A DNA stretch of 64,000 nucleotides from NCBI GenBank assembly GCA_034112445.1, contig JAWUVI010000022.1, positions 286,665 to 350,664 on the forward strand, read 5' to 3'. This DNA comes from Pelagadaptatus sp034112445. GTDB taxonomy: Bacteria > Pseudomonadota > Gammaproteobacteria > Pseudomonadales > Cellvibrionaceae. Below, in pieces: positions 46,792-54,906 of this stretch. Numbering within the stretch: position 1 is the stretch's first letter; every line of letters begins with the position of its first letter. The position numbers were made by a program, and so were the translations under genes. The notes under the pieces were generated by a model, which was not told the DNA's origin, ran no database searches, and saw only the letters and a list, made by a program, of their open reading frames with translations.

Positions 46792-47433
46792 TTAAACGCC
46801 ATATTCTCGGCGATACTCACGGATATTCTTCACCATAGTCTCAGTATCGGGCTGTTCTTCTAAAAAAATGACAATATCTTCAAGGCTGACAATACTGACC
46901 ACAGGGATCGAATATTCCCTTTCTACTTCTTGAATCGCAGATAACTCGCCTTTACCTTTTTCTTGGCGATTTAAGCCAATTAGCACCGCCGCTGGTTTTG
47001 CACCTTCGCTTTCTATTATGGACATCACTTCACGTACTGCAGTTCCAGCCGTTATTACATCATCAACGATTAAAATACCGCCCTGTAACGGCGCACCTAC
47101 TAGAGAGCCACCCTCACCATGATCTTTTGCTTCTTTGCGATTAAAACAGTATGGGTAATCTTTACCGTGCTGTTCAGATAATGCGACAGCCGTTGTTGCC
47201 GCTAAAGGTATGCCTTTGTAGGCAGGACCGAACACCACATCAAAAGGCACACCGGCGTCCATAATGGCAGAAGCATAAAACCGACCTAGTGCCGCAAGAG
47301 CTGAGCCTGTTTGGAATTTTCCAGCGTTAAAAAAATACGGGCTTATCCGCCCAGATTTCAGCGTAAATTCACCAAAACATAATGCCTGATGTTTTATGGC
47401 TAACTGAATAAATTCTCGTTGATAGTGCTGCAT
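46792..47433 (-). CDS. pyrE: Orotate phosphoribosyltransferase
   Basis: Makes OMP from orotate and PRPP in pyrimidine synthesis. 213 residues, the usual length. Blocks: FGEFTLKSGRISPYFFNAGK, VVFGPAYKGIPLAATTAVAL, YCFNRKEAKDHGEGGSLVGA and the PRPP loop ILIVDDVITAGTAVREVMSI. AGGAAAAG lies before the ATG. It diverges from crc over 181 bases (47434-47614), the Pseudomonas order. Confidence 0.97.
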   Translation of the reverse strand: MQHYQREFIQLAIKHQALCFGEFTLKSGRISPYFFNAGKFQTGSALAALGRFYASAIMDAGVPFDVVFGPAYKGIPLAATTAVALSEQHGKDYPYCFNRKEAKDHGEGGSLVGAPLQGGILIVDDVITAGTAVREVMSIIESEGAKPAAVLIGLNRQEKGKGELSAIQEVEREYSIPVVSIVSLEDIVIFLEEQPDTETMVKNIREYRREYGV

Positions 47434-47614
47434 ACTCTTTTCCTGTCTATACTTAGCGTCTTATTGATTGCTAAGGCTTTAACTGTAGATCCTATTTAGA
47501 TCTCCCGCCTTGGCTCAGTTCACAGTTTAATAAAATAACAACCGAAGTTATATCCATGTTTTCATTAATTCTAGCAAACGATCATGATACACAGTCCTCA
47601 ATGCGGGGGCTAAC

Positions 47615-48397
47615 ATGCGCATAATCAGCCTTTGTGTCGATGGTATTCATCAGGCAGCTCAACGCGGCTTATACGATTGGCTAGCCAATCAAGACGCCGA
47701 TATTATCTGTCTGCAAGATTTACGTGCCCAGGAGTATGAACTCGATGGCGATGAATTTCAGCTAGACGGTTATTTTGCTTACATTTTCGACTCTGGAATT
47801 AAAGATACCAACGGCGTTGCCATCTACAGTCGCGAGCAGCCCAAGGCATTAATTTTTGGCCTTGGTTTTAACAGTGGTATAGACATGCAGGGGCGCTACC
47901 TCCAAGCTGACTTTGAACAAATCAGTATTGGCTCATTATTAGCACCCGTCATCAGCGACGATGCAAAATCTAACGACATAAAAGAACAGTTTTTTGATGA
48001 TCTACAGGCACATCTCATCAAAATCACCGGCAAACGCAGAGATTTTATTTTTTGCGGAAATTGGGGTATTGCCCACTCTCAATCCGATGTCAAAAACTGG
48101 CAAGATAACGACACCAAACCTGGTTTTTTACCTCATGAGCAACAATGGATGAGCCAACTTTTTAGCGAGGTTGGCTATAGCGATGCTTTTCGATTGGGGA
48201 ATACTGACAACGATGAATACAGCTGGTGGCCTAGCGGTAAAATCGCCAAAGGCGATGGCTGGCGCACTGATTATCAGGTGATATCTGAAAGCTTAAGCTC
48301 TCGCGTTGAATACGCCACGATTTACAAAAGCAAACAATTTTCCAGCCATCTACCCGTTATCATTGATTACGATTTGGACGTGGGAACTTTAGATTAA
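47615..48397 (+). CDS. crc: Crc-like catabolite repression control protein
   Basis: 260 residues of the exonuclease III/EEP fold, matching the length and pattern of Pseudomonas Crc: MRIISLCVDGIHQAAQRG, LANQDADIICLQDLRAQEYE, YSREQPKALIFGLGF, GRYLQADFEQISIGSLL, FIFCGNWGIAHSQSDVKNW and EYSWWPSGKIAKGDGWRTDY. The nuclease residues are lost as in Crc: the N of VN-NG is D, the E of QEP is D, and the SDH end is SSH. Crc does not cut DNA; with Hfq it represses translation of catabolic mRNAs. Position divergent from pyrE supports the name. The last codons form the first unit of a tandem repeat. Confidence 0.92.
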   Translation: MRIISLCVDGIHQAAQRGLYDWLANQDADIICLQDLRAQEYELDGDEFQLDGYFAYIFDSGIKDTNGVAIYSREQPKALIFGLGFNSGIDMQGRYLQADFEQISIGSLLAPVISDDAKSNDIKEQFFDDLQAHLIKITGKRRDFIFCGNWGIAHSQSDVKNWQDNDTKPGFLPHEQQWMSQLFSEVGYSDAFRLGNTDNDEYSWWPSGKIAKGDGWRTDYQVISESLSSRVEYATIYKSKQFSSHLPVIIDYDLDVGTLD

Positions 48398-48455
48398 TAG
48401 TCACTTTAGATTAATAGTCATTTTCGATCAGATAGTCATTTTCGATTAGATAGAA
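48386..48455. repeat. four-copy tandem repeat joining the 3' ends of crc and the SGNH gene
   Basis: Units of 17-18 bases at 48386-48402, 48403-48419, 48420-48437 and 48438-48455. The first pair (ACTTTAGATTAATAGTC) is identical; the second pair (ATTTTCGAT-AGATAG) is a diverged form. The array starts in the last codons of crc and ends in the last codons of the convergent SGNH gene, filling the whole intergenic gap. Confidence 0.85.
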
Positions 48456-49423
48456 CGGCTGCCACTACAATAGGGCTGTAACCGAGAAGCAATAAGAGTA
48501 AAGCCAGCTTCACTCGGATGCAGCCCGTCATTCGACAAACCCGCCCAATCCGATTTTCCCAATAAGCTCAAACCATCCACAACGGTGATTTCCCCCAGCC
48601 CCCGTGCCGCATCATGCACTTGCTGGCGTAAGCTGTCGGAAAGTCGTTTCATTCCCTCACTGTAGAGTTCTTTATTGCAAAAAATAGGGGTTATACAAAC
48701 GATTGGTACATTGGGTTGGTGCTGGCGAACCCGTACCAGCATATCGCGGTACACCGCCGTTGGTTGCTTGCCAAAAGATTTCCCCAGATCAATCACCCAC
48801 TGACTTGCAGGCGCTTTGAGCATTTCTTCTAGAACCTCAGGCTCACCCCGGCCCGAGCCGTAAAAACCAAAATTTATAAAATCTACATTTAGATTTCGAG
48901 CTAAAATAGCGGGATAAGTCATGCACGACAAATGGCTGCCAGCCCCCTGCACAATAGACGATCCATAAAACACAATGGGCGCCGTTTTATTGCTGATAGG
49001 AGCAGGATCTAGTCGTGCAGAGTCATCAATTCCCAGTGCCAATACCGACAAACTTTGATCAAGAGGAAGATATAACTCAAACAAACGCTTCTGCTTAGGC
49101 ACACCGGAAAAAACACTAACCTCAGTTTCCGAAGAAATCTCAGTACAACTTAACGTTCGCCATAGTTGACCATCAACCAGCACATCAATACCAGAGTCAG
49201 CGGCGCTAGACAGATATTGTAAGCGCAGTGATAAACAGCTTGTTTCACTCAAAAACCGAAGACGCGCGCCAGCCGGATAAGCCGCTTGCTCTGCCACGGC
49301 TTTTGGCAAGCGGGATAATTGCTCATGATCAAAGCGCTGCCAAGACTTTCTCTGCGTGAATGGCAAGCCCAATATCGTTATTTGAGCGCTAGGCAATCGC
49401 GTCCAGACAAGTGTTTCAGACAT
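48446..49423 (-). CDS. SGNH/GDSL-type hydrolase with N-terminal beta domain
   Basis: 325 residues without signal peptide, so probably cytosolic. The N-terminal 120 residues look like a beta-sandwich (VWTRLPSAQITILGLPF, LRFLSETSCLSLRLQYLS). The hydrolase part begins with PIVFYGSSIVQGAGSHLS (block I serine) and includes the glycine of FINFGFYGSGRGEPEV and the Asp-His pair of LSNDGLHPSEAGF. Members are esterases or sugar deacetylases; the substrate is unknown. Its ATG overlaps the symporter stop by eight bases (ATGTCTGA), so the two are coupled. Confidence 0.87.
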   Translation of the reverse strand: MSETLVWTRLPSAQITILGLPFTQRKSWQRFDHEQLSRLPKAVAEQAAYPAGARLRFLSETSCLSLRLQYLSSAADSGIDVLVDGQLWRTLSCTEISSETEVSVFSGVPKQKRLFELYLPLDQSLSVLALGIDDSARLDPAPISNKTAPIVFYGSSIVQGAGSHLSCMTYPAILARNLNVDFINFGFYGSGRGEPEVLEEMLKAPASQWVIDLGKSFGKQPTAVYRDMLVRVRQHQPNVPIVCITPIFCNKELYSEGMKRLSDSLRQQVHDAARGLGEITVVDGLSLLGKSDWAGLSNDGLHPSEAGFTLIASRLQPYCSGSRSI

Positions 49424-50942
49424 GGCTCTTAATGTTTTTTGAGACTTGGTAAGATTTCAATTCACGCTTAATTAACGGCGCAAAAATATATAAACCAATT
49501 AAGTTTGGCACGCAAATCAAGAACACCATTGCATCAGAAAAATCCAAGACCGAGCTCAGCTCAACACTGCAACCAATTACCACAAACATACAAAAAACGA
49601 ATTTGAAACTAATATCGGCTAACCTGCTTTCACCCACTAAATAGGTCCACCCTTTTAGGCCGTAATAAGCCCAAGCAATCATCGTTGAAAAAGCGAATAA
49701 CAATCCAGCAATGGCAATTAAGTAAGGAGACCAACTGACATTGCGCTCAAACGCGGCTGAAGTCATTTCAATACCGCCAAGGCCTTCATATAAAGCCGGT
49801 TCGTAATAGAGCGTAGTAATAATAACTAGGGCCGTCAGGCTGCAAATGACGATGGTGTCTATGAAGGGCTCCAATAAAGAAACATAGCCCTCGGTAATGG
49901 CGTTGTCTGTTTGCACGGCTGCATGAGCAATTGCTGCAGAACCAATACCGGCTTCATTAGAAAATACCGCGCGCTGGAAGCCAATAATCATGACACCAAA
50001 CATACCACCGGCAACACTGTCTGGGCTAAAGGCTCCGGTGATAATTGCATCGATAGCAAAAGGTATTGCCTCGTAATTCATGGTCACAATCACAATGGCA
50101 CTAAAGCAATATAAAAATGCCATAAAAGGCACAACCTTACTGGTAACCCTCGCAATACTTTTTATACCACCGAGAATAACCAAAGCCACAACAACAGCGA
50201 GCAAAGCTCCAAACACCCAACCTCTATCGGCAAACCAACTGCTCGCCCCACCAGTGACATTCACTACCTGTTGATACGCTTGGTTGGATTGAAACATATT
50301 ACCAATCCCCAGGCAGGCAATAACAATTCCCGAGGCATAAAACATACCTAAGCTCTTACCCAATTTAGGTAAACCAAGTCCAGCCAACCCTTTATCCAAA
50401 AAATACATTGGGCCACCCGACACCGAACCGTCTGGATTGTGGCGGCGGAAATAAATTCCCAAAGTACATTCGATAAACTTAGTCGACATACCCAGTAAAC
50501 CTGCAAGCACCATCCAAAAGGTCGCACCTGGCCCACCAAGAGAAATTGCAACGGCAACACCACCAATATTGCCAATACCTACCGTGCCCGACACAGCCGT
50601 ACACAAAGCTTGAAAATGTGAAACCTCACCGGGATGCTTCGGATCATCGAAATCGCCACGCATGATTTTTACGGCATGGAGAAACCCACGTATATTTAAG
50701 AAATTAAAATAAACAGTGAAAAATACGGCCGCCACAACCAACCAAAGCACGATTAAAGGTAACTGGGCGCCAGCAACGGGAATGCTAAAAAAAACGACAG
50801 ACGCTAGCGCCTTAGCGACCGGTGCAAATTCACGATTAATAAATTCATCAATTGTTACCGCATGAGCGGCTACCGGTAAAAAAGTGATCAGGATCAACGT
50901 CCATACTTTTATCAAAACCGACCTGGTCTTTATTCCCAACAT
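49416..50942 (-). CDS. AGCS sodium:alanine/glycine symporter
   Basis: 508-residue inner-membrane carrier of the AGCS family, with about 11 helices. Signatures: ALCTAVSGTVGIGNIGGVAV, SLGGPGATFWMVLAGLLGM, FIECTLGIYFRRHNPDGSVS, GGPMYFLDKGL and FQRAVFSNEAGIGSAAIAHA. It would import alanine, glycine or a related small amino acid with sodium. Overlap with the downstream SGNH gene implies a joint role, perhaps hydrolysis of an imported compound, but this is inference. No glycine riboswitch was recognised in its leader. Confidence 0.92.
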   Translation of the reverse strand: MLGIKTRSVLIKVWTLILITFLPVAAHAVTIDEFINREFAPVAKALASVVFFSIPVAGAQLPLIVLWLVVAAVFFTVYFNFLNIRGFLHAVKIMRGDFDDPKHPGEVSHFQALCTAVSGTVGIGNIGGVAVAISLGGPGATFWMVLAGLLGMSTKFIECTLGIYFRRHNPDGSVSGGPMYFLDKGLAGLGLPKLGKSLGMFYASGIVIACLGIGNMFQSNQAYQQVVNVTGGASSWFADRGWVFGALLAVVVALVILGGIKSIARVTSKVVPFMAFLYCFSAIVIVTMNYEAIPFAIDAIITGAFSPDSVAGGMFGVMIIGFQRAVFSNEAGIGSAAIAHAAVQTDNAITEGYVSLLEPFIDTIVICSLTALVIITTLYYEPALYEGLGGIEMTSAAFERNVSWSPYLIAIAGLLFAFSTMIAWAYYGLKGWTYLVGESRLADISFKFVFCMFVVIGCSVELSSVLDFSDAMVFLICVPNLIGLYIFAPLIKRELKSYQVSKNIKSHV

Positions 50943-51028
50943 TCCGCGCCTCTTTATTAATTTTATCTTAACGACTTACGATATCATTAATAGCTTACAG
51001 ATGGGGAATAAAGGCAAATTCAAGACAC

Positions 51029-51062
51029 AAAAAAAGGCTCCAATCTTTCGACTGGAGCCTTT
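51029..51062 (-). terminator. intrinsic terminator, 13-bp stem with GAAA tetraloop
   Basis: On the minus strand AAAGGCTCCAGTC (51062-51050) pairs with GATTGGAGCCTTT (51045-51033) including one G-U, closed by a GAAA tetraloop and followed by seven T in all. It ends the candidate small RNA and any read-through from the hybrid kinase operon, 122 bases after the kinase stop. Confidence 0.93.
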
Positions 51063-51130
51063 CGCAATTCAAATAGTTGAGTGCATATCCTTATGGCATC
51101 CTGTCAACAATTCCTGTCAACTCCTCAACT
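51029..51130 (-). ncRNA. candidate RsmY/RsmZ-like (CsrA/RsmA-titrating) small RNA
   Basis: About 102 nt predicted from position 51130 to the T run at 51029. The 5' seven bases AGTTGAG (51130-51124) pair perfectly with CTCAACT (51081-51075) as a closing stem. Inside are two hairpins: TTGACA/TGTTGA (51120-51115 with 51109-51104) with loop GGAAT, and CATA/TATG (51095-51092 with 51087-51084) with tetraloop AGGA. Between them an unpaired ACAGGATG fits the CsrA-site pattern. Counting the one in the terminator stem there are five GGA triplets in about 100 nt. A TATAGT box lies seven bases before the proposed start. No frame is coding. Sequence features are direct; function is inferred from the sponge-RNA family plan. 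The alternative is a structured 3' UTR of the kinase mRNA. Confidence 0.65.
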
Positions 51131-51136
51131 GCAGTT

Positions 51137-51179
51137 ACTATAAGAGATAACCTTTCGAATTAAGCCACCCGTTCGGGTG
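51137..51179 (-). promoter_or_regulatory. candidate promoter and palindrome for the small RNA
   Basis: TATAGT (51137-51142, minus strand) is a one-mismatch -10 box; no good -35 box stands 16-18 bases upstream. A 14-base inverted repeat, CACCCG-AA-CGGGTG (51166-51179), is centred about 42 bases before the proposed start, a position used by activators that touch RNA polymerase. It lies between the kinase stop codon and the promoter. The known GacA box (TGTAAG-spacer-CTTACA) was looked for and not found here. Confidence 0.45.
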
Positions 51180-51183
51180 ATTT

Positions 51184-53895
51184 TTAAATATTTTTTTCAG
51201 ACCAAAGAATCAATAACTGTTCATATTTTTTGCTCGCCGCACTGAAGTCATTAACACGAATCATACGATCTAACTGATTAACCTGCTCACTTATTACTGC
51301 AATCTTCGCCAGCCCGACCAATCCAACCAACTCATGCGACTGCTTTGTTAATGCCACTATATCTCTATCTCGCAAAGCAGCCGCAATTAATTGTAATTGC
51401 CGATCTATTTCTTCGGCAACTTGATTGGCGGGCAATGACAACAGAGCCTGCGCCTTTTTTGCCTCTGGTATAGCTCGCCCCACCAACACACCAATTTTTT
51501 GCAAAAGCTCATTTTCGTTAATCGGTTTATAGCTGATGTCGTTAGCCCCAGCTTGTATGATGGCTTCTTTTGATAAGGCCATCACATCAGCCGTCAAAAT
51601 AAGAATGGGGGTATCGGCATTATCTCCGGTAGATTCTCGGATGGCTTTAGTCAGCTGTAAACCATCGAGTTCTGGCATATACAAATCCAACACTAGCGCG
51701 TCGTATTTTTCAAGGGCGCAACTATTTAAAGCTTTTCGTCCATCGGACTGCACCACGACATTTGCACCAGCTCCTGACAAAATAGCGACCAGTAATTTTT
51801 GGTTGAATTCATTATCTTCTGCGAGCAGTATCTTGAGTCCATGCAGTACCGGTGTATCTTGGATTACTGATGGAGAAGTCACATTTTTTTGTGGTTGCAT
51901 AGCTCCTTGCATCAAACCGATCTCATAGGCGGCAAGGTCAAACACATCATCGAGCCGACTATTAGTCAACGGCTTACTGGTCATCAACAAGGGCTTATAA
52001 CGCTCACGCAAACCATCAAAATTTATGCCGACATCATCCGCTACGGCCACAATAATTAATCCAGTATGTAGAAAGCGCACGGCATTTAATTTTTCTTCTA
52101 ACTCATTTATTTTGTGGCCGTGACAATTAAAACCCAACCCAACAATATCCACGTTGGAATCAGATTTTAGGTTTTTCAAAACAAGCTCGAAATTTGGCGG
52201 AGCAATGACCTTGTGACCACGTTTAAGTAATTGGTTACGCACCGAACGTCGAGTCCAAGGGTTGTCGTCATAAATAACTGAACTCCAGATCATTCCCCTC
52301 ACATGATCTCTAGTTGAATCTAAACTGACTCCACAACAAATATTAAATTCGACCTCAGTGCCTTCGCTTTCAATACTTTCAATACTGATGCTGCCGCCCA
52401 TTAGCTCAACAAAATCTTCAGCGATAGACAATCCCAAACCCGTACCTCCGTGACGCCGGGTTGAACTTTCATCCGCTTGAAAGAAAGGATTAAACAGTCG
52501 GCCTATATCTTCGGCTTTTATGCCTTTGCCAGTATCTTTAACTGCAATAACAATGACAGCTTTATCAGCATGTTGCTCCCGTAGTGATGTAAGCACAACT
52601 ATGTCTCCGGACTCCGTAAATTTCACGGCATTGGCAACAATATTGTTGAGCACTTTCTGAAGCTTATCGAGATCAGTTGAGATCCTACTAGGCACGTCAA
52701 AATCGACGAGCACGTTCAATTCAATATCTTTTTTAAACGCGGCAACTCGGTGCACATCCAAAACATCGCGCACACAATTTTCAAGATCAAACTCTTCAAT
52801 TTCCAAAGAAAATGTATTGGAGCGCAACTTGGAAAAATCTAAAATATCATTGATCGTTGACAGTAAAACCGACGACGATGTCAGCACCAGATCAGTATAT
52901 TCTCGACGAGAATCCGGATCATCGGTTTTTTCTAACAACTTCATAAACCCAATAATACCGGTTAATGGCGTCCTCAGTTCATGACTCATCCGTGCCAAGA
53001 AATCATCTTTAGCATTATTGGCTGCTTCGGCATCTGTTTTAGCTTCGGATAATTCTACATTTTGACGTTCAAGCTCTTGCACCGCCAGCGCCAATTTTGC
53101 GGTAGCTTCTTTAACGGCTAACGTTAGTGAAGATTGCGAGTGCTCAACTCGCTCTGCCAGCGCATTAATTCCATGCTCTAGAGCACCCAGTTCGCCAAAG
53201 CTTATTTCATCAACTCGAATATCAAAATTTCCAGCATCGTAGTTATCAATCGCCCGCACGATATTAGCAATCGGTTTAATCACCGAACGGCTAAAAATAA
53301 ACACCGCCCAGAGCGCCATAAATAAAATTACTAAGGCTATTAATGTACTGTTGCGCCGCAGTAATTGCTGATAAGCACGGCTAGAATCTAGATCAATGGC
53401 AAGCTTAATCCAACCAATCGGCTTAGATTCTACAGGTTCAACAATCTGCTCTTCGTCATAAAAATAAGTACCACCTTCTTGATAAATAGCTTTTATAAAA
53501 TACCAATGATTACCTGCTTTATAATTATAATCCTCTCTTAAATCTAAAGCTTTACTGTCGATATCGTCACTAAGCAATTGGCCAGTAAGTAAGTTTTTAT
53601 TTTCATTAAAAATCATTACGCCAGCCACTTGTGTGTCACTGGCAATCGCAAGACTTAATGCTTCAAGGCCATTTAAATCATAAGCATACACCAGTAGTTG
53701 TGCCGCATTAACGGACAACTGCAGCAAATTCTCGCCACGATTGTGAAGGTTTTTCGTGTCTCGATCTATAGCCGTAGAAATATTGTAAGCCGTTAAAACC
53801 CACGTTGCTATCAGTAAAGGGATGCTCATCAAAACTAATATTCGAACTCGTATACCCCAGTTCCGACTAATGAATAACGCCCGTATTTTATTCAA
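51184..53895 (-). CDS. BarA/GacS-like hybrid sensor histidine kinase
   Basis: 903-residue inner-membrane kinase. Layout: membrane helix about 18-38, periplasmic domain, second helix about 184-203, HAMP, coiled coil, HisKA with phospho-His305 (FLARMSHELRTPLTG), HATPase (N box NIVANAVKF, DTGKGI, GGTGLGLSIAEDF), a degenerate receiver (about 535-660, no acceptor Asp), a true receiver with Asp737 (LVLDLYMPELDG) and a C-terminal Hpt with His854 (KQSHELVGLVG). This is the BarA/GacS plan. It starts with TTG, backed by GGAG six bases upstream, and overlaps the binding-protein gene by eight bases. It probably phosphorylates the NarL-type regulator of the same operon. Confidence 0.92.
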   Translation of the reverse strand: MNKIRALFISRNWGIRVRILVLMSIPLLIATWVLTAYNISTAIDRDTKNLHNRGENLLQLSVNAAQLLVYAYDLNGLEALSLAIASDTQVAGVMIFNENKNLLTGQLLSDDIDSKALDLREDYNYKAGNHWYFIKAIYQEGGTYFYDEEQIVEPVESKPIGWIKLAIDLDSSRAYQQLLRRNSTLIALVILFMALWAVFIFSRSVIKPIANIVRAIDNYDAGNFDIRVDEISFGELGALEHGINALAERVEHSQSSLTLAVKEATAKLALAVQELERQNVELSEAKTDAEAANNAKDDFLARMSHELRTPLTGIIGFMKLLEKTDDPDSRREYTDLVLTSSSVLLSTINDILDFSKLRSNTFSLEIEEFDLENCVRDVLDVHRVAAFKKDIELNVLVDFDVPSRISTDLDKLQKVLNNIVANAVKFTESGDIVVLTSLREQHADKAVIVIAVKDTGKGIKAEDIGRLFNPFFQADESSTRRHGGTGLGLSIAEDFVELMGGSISIESIESEGTEVEFNICCGVSLDSTRDHVRGMIWSSVIYDDNPWTRRSVRNQLLKRGHKVIAPPNFELVLKNLKSDSNVDIVGLGFNCHGHKINELEEKLNAVRFLHTGLIIVAVADDVGINFDGLRERYKPLLMTSKPLTNSRLDDVFDLAAYEIGLMQGAMQPQKNVTSPSVIQDTPVLHGLKILLAEDNEFNQKLLVAILSGAGANVVVQSDGRKALNSCALEKYDALVLDLYMPELDGLQLTKAIRESTGDNADTPILILTADVMALSKEAIIQAGANDISYKPINENELLQKIGVLVGRAIPEAKKAQALLSLPANQVAEEIDRQLQLIAAALRDRDIVALTKQSHELVGLVGLAKIAVISEQVNQLDRMIRVNDFSAASKKYEQLLILWSEKNI

Positions 53896-54880
53896 GACGC
53901 TCTCCTTCTTGTCGTTCTAATGCGGACTGCAAATTATCCGCATCCAAACTTAAACCCTGACGCCCAGCAATCTTATTGTTCACAGTAATACTGAAGTGTT
54001 TTCCAGATTTTCGGTCCGATAATCCAGTGTTGATAAAGTCGATTGTCGTGCTCGCCAAGTCACCACCTGCATCAACTGGAGTGGCGTATAAAGACAATAA
54101 CGCACCAGCATTAGCGTACTTTTTCGAAAAGCCAATAACCGCTACTTTGTATTTCATACTCAACTGCAAAACGAGCTTGGCAGCCAAACGGTTAAAATGT
54201 CGCGCGCTGGGTTTAACGATAAAAACATCATTGCTTTTCATGAGCGCTTCAATTTTTTTAACGGGATTATCGTCCACTGCTAGCTCTCCAGCAGTAACAA
54301 TCACATCGCCACCAGTGCGCTCATACATCGGTAAATTGCTTGACTCGGCATCACCTAAAAGCGCTATTTTATAGGGTGGTTTACTCACTTGAAGTAAGCT
54401 TGCCAAGCCAATAAGACGCTCATCGGGCTGATCAATAAAAACAGCACTGATATGCTCGCTTTTCTGACCATCTGAAACGATTGATTGAAAAGAATTGCGT
54501 GTAAGGTACCCACAAATAATGGGCGTATTAAAAATATTATTGGCAGCATACTTGGCAGCCAAAGAACCCACAGTGACAATCATATCCGCATGCTGCCACA
54601 GGTGATTATTACTTTTAGATTTTTGAATCTCTTTTACATTATATTGACTAAACCTGTATTCAATGGCCGAATTTTTCTTGGGTAATTCATTCTGAAACGT
54701 CCTCACCACCTGCTGGTATACTGGCGAGCTTGAAGATGACAGGGTAGCAATCGTAATAACTCTTTTTTCAGCCTGCGCTTTCACGCTTACACCCAAGCTT
54801 AACCACACACACAACACCGCCAGCAAAACCACCGTCGGTTTTGTAACAGCCAATCTTATGTGTGTTTGGGTTCTCAACAT
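53888..54880 (-). CDS. ABC-type periplasmic binding protein (PF04392-like), probable sensor subunit
   Basis: 330 residues with a signal peptide (about 1-36, PTVVLLAVLCVWLSLGVSVK, cleaved near AQA) and a type-1 binding-protein fold: ITIATLSSSSSPVYQQVVRT, ADMIVTVGSLAAKYAANNIF, YKIALLGDAESSNLPMYERT and YKVAVIGFSKKYANAGALLS. It resembles ABC_sub_bind proteins, yet no ABC permease or ATPase is nearby. Being translationally coupled to a membrane kinase, it more likely presents a ligand to the kinase's periplasmic domain. The ligand is unknown. The start lacks a ribosome site and lies in a 14-bp duplication. Confidence 0.85.
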   Translation of the reverse strand: MLRTQTHIRLAVTKPTVVLLAVLCVWLSLGVSVKAQAEKRVITIATLSSSSSPVYQQVVRTFQNELPKKNSAIEYRFSQYNVKEIQKSKSNNHLWQHADMIVTVGSLAAKYAANNIFNTPIICGYLTRNSFQSIVSDGQKSEHISAVFIDQPDERLIGLASLLQVSKPPYKIALLGDAESSNLPMYERTGGDVIVTAGELAVDDNPVKKIEALMKSNDVFIVKPSARHFNRLAAKLVLQLSMKYKVAVIGFSKKYANAGALLSLYATPVDAGGDLASTTIDFINTGLSDRKSGKHFSITVNNKIAGRQGLSLDADNLQSALERQEGERLE

Positions 54881-54906
54881 CAGACTATCAACATCAGACT
54901 ATCAAC
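54874..54906. repeat. 14-bp tandem duplication at the regulator/binding-protein junction
   Basis: TCAACATCAGACTA occurs twice (54874-54887 and 54888-54901), followed by a partial third copy TCAAC. It covers the stop of the NarL-type gene and the start of the binding-protein gene, and each copy carries a TGATG on the minus strand. The duplication creates a four-codon frame (M-L-I-V-stop) between the two genes. Confidence 0.9.

Noticed and set aside
50943..51028. Glycine riboswitch before the AGCS symporter
   Set aside because: The leader is short and AT-rich; no aptamer-like paired core with conserved GGA/GC elements could be seen upstream of the start other than the separate small RNA.
51131..51250. 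GacA box (TGTAAG-spacer-CTTACA) upstream of the small RNA
   Set aside because: I searched both strands of this stretch and found no such pair; only the CACCCG-AA-CGGGTG palindrome is present.
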